Source of the DNA: Microbacterium luteum
Lineage (GTDB): Bacteria > Actinomycetota > Actinomycetes > Actinomycetales > Microbacteriaceae
NCBI RefSeq assembly: GCF_015277875.1
Contig: NZ_CP063814.1
Location: forward strand, 558,001-622,000
Reading direction: 5' to 3'
DNA: 64,000 nucleotides
In this document: one piece after another, positions 58,190 to 64,000 of the stretch
How positions within the stretch are numbered: the stretch's first letter is position 1
Layout of the letters: each line of letters opens with the position of its first letter
Program-made: the position numbers and the translations under genes
The notes under the pieces: model-generated
Database searches by the model: none
Seen by the model: the letters and a program-made list of their open reading frames with translations, nothing else
What the model was told of the DNA's origin: nothing

Positions 58190-60211
58190 TCACGGAGATG
58201 GTCGGCGCAACACCTTGCCCGGATACGGCTGGGCCCCGCGAAGCGGGCGGTCGATGACCGAGCGAGCCTTGTCCAGTGCCTCGGCGAACTCCGCCTCCGC
58301 CGTGGAGCCGATGATGATGCCCCCGCCAACGTCGAGCCGGTAGTGGCCGTCTGCCCCCCAGAGGGTGCGGATGATCACCGAGAAGTCGGCTTGCCAGGCG
58401 TCGAACCAGCCGAGCGCACCGGCGTAGAGATGCCGATCGCCGGGCTCGACCTCCCGGATCAGCTCCATCGTGCGCCGCTTGGGCGCCCCGGTCATGGACC
58501 CGGCGGGAAAGACCGCGCGAAGCGCATCGACCGGTGTCGTTCGCTCTTCCAGGTCACCTTCGACGACCGTGACGAGCTGGTGCACCCCGCGGTAGGACTC
58601 CACGCCCATGAGCTGGGTGACGGCGACCGATCCGCCTCGGCACACCCGGCCGAGGTCGTTGCGGACGAGGTCTGTGATCATCAGGTTCTCGCGGCGGAAC
58701 TTCTCATCCGTAGCCAGGCGCCATCGCGCGAGGGCGTCGCGCTCGGGATCCGGGTCGCGGGGGAGCGTGCCCTTGATGGGGCGCACCTCCGCACGGCCGT
58801 CTGCTCCCACGCGCAGCATCCGCTCCGGGGAGGCCGACAGAACGATGTGCTCGTCGTGCCGCAGATATGCGGCGTAGGGCGCGGGGCTACGCGCCCGCAT
58901 CGCGAGGTAGTGATCGAGCGGGTCTCCCGGGATCGTGTAGCGCAGCGGGAAGGTGAGGACGGCCTCGTATGTGTCGCCCGCCCGCAGGGCTTCGTCGAGA
59001 CGGTCGAACGCCTCCACGTACGCAGCCCACGGCGAGTCCGTCTCCGCGACGATCGGTCCGAGTTCGGTTCCGGGATGCCGGGCCTCCGTGGCCGCATCCA
59101 GAAGCGCCCGCACGCCGTCTGATCGTGCCACCGAACCCGCGCCGTAGCGCACCGTGCGCTCGAAGTGATCGAAGACCACGACGCGATCGATGCGCAGGAA
59201 GAAGCCGTCTGCCGGGGAACCCACCTGCGTCGATTCGATGATCTCCTGGGTGTCGTAGCCGGCGACGCCGACCCAGGATCCCACCGCGGGAGTCTCGGAC
59301 TCCCCGCCGGGACTCTCCCCGCCGAGCTCGCGCAGGCGGCCGAGGAAGTCGCGTCGAGCGACAGCTTGCGCGCCGGGCGTCTCGTGCTCGGGTCCACCGA
59401 CGACCACGCTGGTGTCGTCGTCGTCCAGGTAGCCCATGACGGAGTATCGCCCCGACCATTCGCGGCGATCGGCGCTGTCGAGCCAGAAGGCGCGCCGTCG
59501 TCCGCGAAGCATCAGGGGTGCGAGGTCGACCGGCTCGACCCACCGGGGGTACAGCACCAGCGTTCCCCGATCGGGGGTGCGGGGGGGGTTCGGCGCCGTG
59601 CCAGGGGCATCGGCGCCGTCGAGCGAGACGCCGGCTCGCGTCAGGAAGTTCGCGATCATCCTCGCGCCGTCTTCGGTGAGGATCGATTCCGGGTGGAACT
59701 GCACACCGAGGTGGGGGAGATGCCGGTGCTCGACGGCCATGACGAGGCCGTCGGGCGTGCGCGCCGTCACGCGCAGGACGCCCGGCACGTCGCGGGAGGC
59801 GAGCGAGTGGTAGCGCACGACGTGCACGTCGTCGTGAACGCCCTGGAAGACACCCGTGCCGTCGTGTTCGAGGCGGCTGAGCACGCCGTGGGCCGGTTCG
59901 ACCCGCTCGATGCTGCCGCCGTGCGCTGCGACGAGGCCCTGGTGGCCGAGGCATACGCCGAGGATCGCGCGCTCCCGCCGTCGGAAGAGGGCCAGGCATC
60001 GTCCGAAGTGGGGTTCCGTCAACGGGTGCCCGGGGCCGGGGGAGACGATGATGGCCGCGTACGCGGACTCGTCGTCGACATCGAAGTCGTCGATGGCGAC
60101 GACGTCGGGTCGCATCTCCGTCAGACGGTCGACGAGCTGGACGAGATTGAAGGTGTAGGAATCGTGGTTGTCGACGATCAGGACGGGCGCACGGCCGTCG
60201 TCGCCGGTCAT
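58190..60211 (-). CDS. pabAB: Aminodeoxychorismate synthase, fused PabA-PabB
   Basis: A 673-residue fusion. The N-terminal glutamine amidotransferase has the nucleophile in GVCLGHQ (Cys87) and the FHPE motif (His173, Glu175). The C-terminal chorismate-binding domain carries RPIKGT, where the Lys marks PabB; anthranilate synthases have PIAGT. It makes 4-amino-4-deoxychorismate for folate. Its start overlaps the FdhF-like stop (ATGA), so both are cotranscribed although functionally unrelated. Confidence 0.9.
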   Translation of the reverse strand: MTGDDGRAPVLIVDNHDSYTFNLVQLVDRLTEMRPDVVAIDDFDVDDESAYAAIIVSPGPGHPLTEPHFGRCLALFRRRERAILGVCLGHQGLVAAHGGSIERVEPAHGVLSRLEHDGTGVFQGVHDDVHVVRYHSLASRDVPGVLRVTARTPDGLVMAVEHRHLPHLGVQFHPESILTEDGARMIANFLTRAGVSLDGADAPGTAPNPPRTPDRGTLVLYPRWVEPVDLAPLMLRGRRRAFWLDSADRREWSGRYSVMGYLDDDDTSVVVGGPEHETPGAQAVARRDFLGRLRELGGESPGGESETPAVGSWVGVAGYDTQEIIESTQVGSPADGFFLRIDRVVVFDHFERTVRYGAGSVARSDGVRALLDAATEARHPGTELGPIVAETDSPWAAYVEAFDRLDEALRAGDTYEAVLTFPLRYTIPGDPLDHYLAMRARSPAPYAAYLRHDEHIVLSASPERMLRVGADGRAEVRPIKGTLPRDPDPERDALARWRLATDEKFRRENLMITDLVRNDLGRVCRGGSVAVTQLMGVESYRGVHQLVTVVEGDLEERTTPVDALRAVFPAGSMTGAPKRRTMELIREVEPGDRHLYAGALGWFDAWQADFSVIIRTLWGADGHYRLDVGGGIIIGSTAEAEFAEALDKARSVIDRPLRGAQPYPGKVLRRPSP

Positions 60212-62556
60212 GAGGACGGTGTCGGTGAACTCGCCCGATCCCGAGCCTCGAGGCGGACGATCACCGATTTCGAGGTCGGTGTGTTGCTCACGTCGGCGAC
60301 GGACTCGAGGGGAACCAGCACATTCGTCTCAGGATAGTAGGCCGCGGCATTCCGCCGGGGCGTGGGGTAGGCCACGATGCGGAACGCCTCTGCGCGGCGC
60401 TCGCGCACGGAGCCGTCGGGTGCCGTCCACTCGGAGACGAGATCCACCATGTCTCCGACGGCGAAGCCCATGTCCGCGACATCTTCGGGATGGATGAGAA
60501 CGACGCGTCGGCCGCCGTAGACGCCGCGATAGCGGTCGTCTTTGCCGTAGATCGTGGTGTTGTACTGATCGTGGGACCGGAGCGTCTGCAGCAGGAGGCG
60601 TCCCGGGGGGATGCGGGGGTACTCCAGCGAGTTGGCGGTGAAGCGCGCCTTCCCGTCGACCGTCGCGAACCGGCGACCATCGCGCGGGCCGTTCGGCAGG
60701 AAGAAGCTGCGACCCTTCTGGATGCGTTCCTCGTACTGCTCGAAACCGGGGACGACCTTCGCGATATGCGCACGGATCAGCGCATAGTCGGACTCCATGG
60801 CGCCCCAGTCGGCACGCGGAGTCCCGTTCGATCCGGCGCCATCTGCCTCGAACAGCGCCGCGCACAGCCTCGCGAGGATCGCCACCTCGCTCAGAAGATC
60901 CTTCGACGGGGGCGCGAGCCGGCCGCGCGACGCGTGCACCGCGCCCATCGAGTCCTCCACCGTGACGCGCTGATCGCGACCGCCGCGGCGGTCGCCGTCG
61001 GTGCGGCCGAGCGTGGGAAGGATGAGCGCTCGGCGGCCGGTCACCGCGTGGGACCGGTTGAGCTTGGTGGACACCTGTACCGTCAAGCCCACGCGGGTCA
61101 TCGCCTCCTCGACGACGCCGGTGTCCGGCGTGGCGGAGACGAAGTTGCCACCCATGCACATGAAGACGTCCACGCGCCCGTCGCGCATGGCGCGGATGGC
61201 CTCGACCGTGTCGTACCCGTGCTCACGGGGCGGGGAGAACGAGAACTCCTCGCCCAGCGCGCGAAGGAAATCTTCCGAGGGCTTCTCGTAGATCCCCATG
61301 GTGCGATCGCCCTGCACATTGGAGTGCCCGCGCACGGGGCACACACCGGCGCCGGGGCGGCCGATGTTCCCCTGCAGGAGGAGGACGTTGACGACGTCGC
61401 GCAGCGTCGCGACGGAATGCTTGTGCTGGGTCAGCCCCATCGCCCAGCACACGATCGTCGACCGCGACATGCGCACCGCTTCGCCGACGCGTCGGATCTC
61501 GTCTTCGGCGAGGCCGCTCGCGACCTCCAGGTCGGTCCACGAGACGTCGTCGATGAGCGCACGGAAGGCGTCGATCCCGCTCGTGTGAGCGGCGATGAAC
61601 TCGTGATCGAGGACGCCGCCGGTGGCGCTCTCGGCCTCGAGGAGGTGTTTGGCGATGCCGTGGAAGAGCGCCTGGTCGCCGCCGAGTCGCACCTGGACGA
61701 AATCATCGGCGATGGCCGTGCCGCCGAGGAGCGCCCCGCGAACCGTCTGCGGATTCTCGAAGCGCAGCAGACCCGCCTCCGGGAGCGGGTTGATCGCGAT
61801 GATCCGCGCACCCCGGTGCTTCGCCTTCTCGAGTGCGGAGAGCATCCGAGGGTGATTCGTGCCGGGGTTCTGACCGGCGACGATGAGCAGGTCGGCTTGA
61901 TGGATGTCCTCGATGGAGACGGTTCCCTTGCCGATGCCGATCGTCTCGGTGAGCGCCGAGCCGCTGGACTCGTGGCACATGTTCGAGCAGTCGGGAAGGT
62001 TGTTCGTGCCGATCCCGCGGACCAGGAGCTGATACAGGAAGGCGGCCTCGTTCGAGGTGCGGCCGGACGTGTAGAAGACGGCCCGGTCGGGTTCGTCCAA
62101 CGCAGCAAGGGCGTCGGAGACGATCTCCAGCGCCGCGTCCCAGCTGATGGGGCGGTAGTGGGTGTCTCCCTCCTCCCGGTACACCGGCTCGGTGAGGCGC
62201 CCCTGCTGCCCCAGCCACCAGTCGTCGTGCGCGCGCAGCTCGGCCACGGAGTGATCGGCGAAGAAGTCGGCGCCGACGCGGCGGACGGTGGCTTCTTCGG
62301 CGACCGCCTTCGCGCCGTTCTCGCAGAATTCCGCGAGGTGACGCTTGTCCTCCTCCGGCCACGCGCATCCCGGGCAGTCGAAGCCGTCCTTCTGGTTCAC
62401 CCGCGAAAGCGTGCGCAGCGATCGCACCGTCCCCATCTGCTGCTGCGAGATCTGCAGCGCGTGGAGGACGGCGGGAATCCCCACCGCTTTGCTCTTGCGG
62501 TCGGAGACGCGCAGGCGGGATTCGTCGATGTCGGAGGCAGGAGGCTTCTTCGCCAT
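60208..62556 (-). CDS. FdhF/YdeP-family molybdopterin oxidoreductase
   Basis: A 782-residue protein of the FdhA-like/YdeP family. Landmarks are CPGCAWP near residue 61, YTSGRTSNEAAFLYQL, SNMCHESSG, and the molybdopterin-binding segments LLIVAGQNPGTNHP and VFMCMGGNFVSATP. It should bind a bis-molybdopterin cofactor; the physiological substrate is unknown in this family. ATG 62556 is preferred because the upstream residues are low complexity. No N-terminal Tat signal. Confidence 0.9.
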   Translation of the reverse strand: MAKKPPASDIDESRLRVSDRKSKAVGIPAVLHALQISQQQMGTVRSLRTLSRVNQKDGFDCPGCAWPEEDKRHLAEFCENGAKAVAEEATVRRVGADFFADHSVAELRAHDDWWLGQQGRLTEPVYREEGDTHYRPISWDAALEIVSDALAALDEPDRAVFYTSGRTSNEAAFLYQLLVRGIGTNNLPDCSNMCHESSGSALTETIGIGKGTVSIEDIHQADLLIVAGQNPGTNHPRMLSALEKAKHRGARIIAINPLPEAGLLRFENPQTVRGALLGGTAIADDFVQVRLGGDQALFHGIAKHLLEAESATGGVLDHEFIAAHTSGIDAFRALIDDVSWTDLEVASGLAEDEIRRVGEAVRMSRSTIVCWAMGLTQHKHSVATLRDVVNVLLLQGNIGRPGAGVCPVRGHSNVQGDRTMGIYEKPSEDFLRALGEEFSFSPPREHGYDTVEAIRAMRDGRVDVFMCMGGNFVSATPDTGVVEEAMTRVGLTVQVSTKLNRSHAVTGRRALILPTLGRTDGDRRGGRDQRVTVEDSMGAVHASRGRLAPPSKDLLSEVAILARLCAALFEADGAGSNGTPRADWGAMESDYALIRAHIAKVVPGFEQYEERIQKGRSFFLPNGPRDGRRFATVDGKARFTANSLEYPRIPPGRLLLQTLRSHDQYNTTIYGKDDRYRGVYGGRRVVLIHPEDVADMGFAVGDMVDLVSEWTAPDGSVRERRAEAFRIVAYPTPRRNAAAYYPETNVLVPLESVADVSNTPTSKSVIVRLEARDRASSPTPSS

Positions 62557-62631
62557 GTCGTCATCGTCGCACACGCCCGCAATACCGGGGTGCGTCCCCA
62601 CAGCGCGGGGCTCGTGCCACGGGTGTGCGGG

Positions 62632-63792
62632 TCAGGTCGTGGACGCCAGCGCCTGATCGATGTCGGCGAGCAGGTCGTCGACGCCTTCGATGCCGACCGA
62701 CAGCCGCACCAGGGTCTCGGGCACGGCGAGTTCGGTGCCGCGCACCGAGGCGTGGGTCATCGCGTCTGGGTAGTTCAACAGCGACTCGACGCCGCCCAGC
62801 GACTCGGCGAGGGTGAACAGCTTCGTCGCCTCGGAGAAGGCCCGCGCCTGCGCGCCGGTAGCGAGGTCAAGCGAGACGATCCCCCCGAAGCCCGTCATCT
62901 GGGTCGCTGCGATGTCGTGGCCCGGATGCGAGGGCAGTCCGGGGTAGTGCACCGCGGTCACGCGCGGGTCGTCGACAAGCGCCTCCGCGATGCGCTGGGC
63001 GTTGGTGCTGTGGCGCTCCATGCGGATGCCGAGCGTCTTGATGCCACGCGTGGTGAGCCAGGCATCGAGCGGCCCCGAGACGGCGCCGGCGGCGAACTGC
63101 AGGAACTTCGTCTTCTCGTGGACGTCGGCGTCGGAGGTCATGATCGCGCCGCCGACGACATCCGAGTGCCCGCCGAGGTACTTGGTCGCCGAGTGCACCA
63201 CGACGTCGGCGCCGAGAGCGAGCGGGCGCTGCAGTGCCGGAGTCGCGAAGGTGTTGTCGACGACGAGCAGGGCGCCGACCTCATGGGCGGACCGCGCGAG
63301 CGCGACGATGTCGGTGACCCGCAGCAGCGGGTTGCTCGGCGTCTCCACCCAGACCAGCTTCGGGGTCGTCTCCGACAGCGCCTGCTCGACGGCGCTCGGG
63401 TCGCTGAGGTCGGCGACGCGCACCGTCACGCCCCAGGGGACGAGGATCTTCGAGATCAGGCGATACGTTCCGCCGTAGGCGTCGTTTCCGAGGAGGATCT
63501 CATCGCCCGGGCGCAGCACCCCGCGCAGCAGCGCGTCTTCCGCCGCGAGGCCCGACGCGAAAGACAGGCCGAAGTCGGCGCCCTCGATCGCGGCGAGCTG
63601 CCGCTCCAGCGCCGTGCGGGTGGGGTTGCCGGCGCGCCCGTAGTCGTAGCCGTCGCGCAGGTTGCCGATGCCGTCCTGCACGAACGTCGACGAGAAGTGG
63701 ACCGGGGGGATCACGGCGCCGCTGGTGGCATCCGGCTCCTGACCGGCGTGCACGGCGAGGCTGTTGAAGTCGCGGGCGAGGGGAGAGCTCAT
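62632..63792 (-). CDS. metB: Cystathionine gamma-synthase/lyase
   Basis: A 386-residue PLP enzyme of the Cys/Met metabolism family. The PLP lysine is in [12 protein letters not shown] (Lys204), and [19 protein letters not shown] and VDNTFATP are classic. It makes or cleaves cystathionine. It starts inside the stop of the cystathionine beta-synthase/cysteine synthase gene (ATGA), a typical transsulfuration pair in actinobacteria, so reverse transsulfuration (gamma-lyase) is also possible. Confidence 0.92.
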   Translation of the reverse strand: MSSPLARDFNSLAVHAGQEPDATSGAVIPPVHFSSTFVQDGIGNLRDGYDYGRAGNPTRTALERQLAAIEGADFGLSFASGLAAEDALLRGVLRPGDEILLGNDAYGGTYRLISKILVPWGVTVRVADLSDPSAVEQALSETTPKLVWVETPSNPLLRVTDIVALARSAHEVGALLVVDNTFATPALQRPLALGADVVVHSATKYLGGHSDVVGGAIMTSDADVHEKTKFLQFAAGAVSGPLDAWLTTRGIKTLGIRMERHSTNAQRIAEALVDDPRVTAVHYPGLPSHPGHDIAATQMTGFGGIVSLDLATGAQARAFSEATKLFTLAESLGGVESLLNYPDAMTHASVRGTELAVPETLVRLSVGIEGVDDLLADIDQALASTT

Positions 63793-64000
63793 GGGGTGTC
63801 CTCGGGGTCGGTGTCATCGGATGACGGCAGGTGGGCGGCGAGCCACGCGTCGTCGAAGAGCTTGTTGAGATAGCTGCGGCCGCCGTCGGCCAGGAGCACC
63901 ACGACGACGGCCTCTTCCGGAAGGTCGCGCGCGGTGCGGAGGGCGGCGACGACGGCCATGCCGCTCGAGCCGCCGACGAGCAGGCCCTCCTCGGTGGCGA
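63789..64000 (-). CDS. Cystathionine beta-synthase/cysteine synthase, C-terminal part
   Basis: The last 70 codons of a gene running off the right edge. [19 protein letters not shown] is the PLP-phosphate-binding region near the end of the catalytic domain, and [19 protein letters not shown] is the typical end. There are no CBS regulatory domains after it. It is cotranscribed with the metB-like gene, indicating a transsulfuration operon. Confidence 0.88.
   Translation of the reverse strand, partial: ATEEGLLVGGSSGMAVVAALRTARDLPEEAVVVVLLADGGRSYLNKLFDDAWLAAHLPSSDDTDPEDTP

Noticed and set aside
58190..60211. Naming the fusion anthranilate synthase (TrpEG)
   Set aside because: The motif is PIKGT, which marks PabB; TrpE has PIAGT.
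60490..63873. A 1127-codon open frame on the plus strand opposite the FdhF-like and metB-like genes
   Set aside because: It is antisense to well-supported enzymes and its Arg/Val/Asp-rich product has no motif. Long antisense frames are expected in high-GC DNA.
1..64000. CRISPR array, rRNA genes, complete tRNA genes
   Set aside because: No regularly spaced repeats and no rRNA or full tRNA sequences were seen on either strand.

Overview
The window is high-GC DNA from an actinobacterium, most likely Microbacterium or a close relative in the Microbacteriaceae. The evidence is strong GC3 bias, short lipoproteins and membrane proteins of the type common in that family, SCO6880-type conjugation genes, and an ordinary actinobacterial chromosome segment at the right end. 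The assignment is by gene content only. Most of the window (about 1 to 55.05 kb) reads as an accessory region. Ordinary chromosome starts at about 55.3 kb, after a 26-bp sequence that looks like the 3' end of a tRNA-Ser gene (55026-55051), probably an attachment site. No integrase or excisionase was found, so the other boundary and the recombinase are presumably left of the window or lost.

Region by region. (1) 1-8 kb: a partial lipoprotein, a RES/Xre toxin-antitoxin pair, a DUF4192 stub fused to the C-terminal part of a lasso-peptide B2 protease, an apparently intact lasso-peptide precursor, a GntR regulator, a two-gene ABC transporter and a truncated IS256 transposase. (2) 8-14.6 kb: small secreted and membrane proteins, a TetR/epimerase operon with a palindromic operator, a decayed response-regulator/PepSY locus, and an ECF sigma factor coupled to a membrane protein. 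(3) 14.8-22.05 kb: a compact six-gene island, the most interesting part of the window. Four coupled minus-strand genes encode a DNA amino-methyltransferase, a PRPP-motif phosphoribosyltransferase-like protein, an ORC/CDC6-like AAA ATPase with Arg in place of the P-loop Lys, and a Rossmann-like protein. They are divergent from a small protein and a dGTPase-family HD hydrolase. I interpret it as a candidate anti-phage system. (4) 22.05-25.65 kb: a possible oriT inverted repeat and a MobF relaxase-helicase. (5) 25.7-36.3 kb: cargo of membrane proteins, a GntR regulator with a candidate operator, a second ECF sigma module, an LCP-family enzyme and a DsbA-like oxidoreductase.

(6) 36.5-47.26 kb: an eleven-gene, almost gapless minus-strand conjugation operon. 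In transcription order: VirB8-like, M23 peptidase, VirB2-like, VirB6/TrbL-like, SCO6880/PrgI-like, VirB4-like ATPase, ParA/MinD-like ATPase, VirD4-type coupling protein, HNH protein, a hypothetical, and SSB. With the relaxase it supplies most parts of a mobile element of ICE or integrated-plasmid type. (7) 47.5-55.05 kb: a winged-helix regulator, a sortase, small membrane proteins, a PadR module, gene debris and the att-like site. (8) 55.05-64 kb: a transposase remnant, then DUF808, a fatty-acid desaturase, a cold-shock protein, fused PabA-PabB, an FdhF/YdeP-like molybdoprotein, cystathionine gamma-synthase and the end of a cystathionine beta-synthase/cysteine synthase.

How the parts fit: the T4SS genes and relaxase would move the element; SSB, HNH and ParA-like proteins probably serve DNA processing or positioning; RES/Xre may stabilise it; and the six-gene island is probably defensive cargo. 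All functions are inferred from sequence motifs recognised by eye; no database search was possible.
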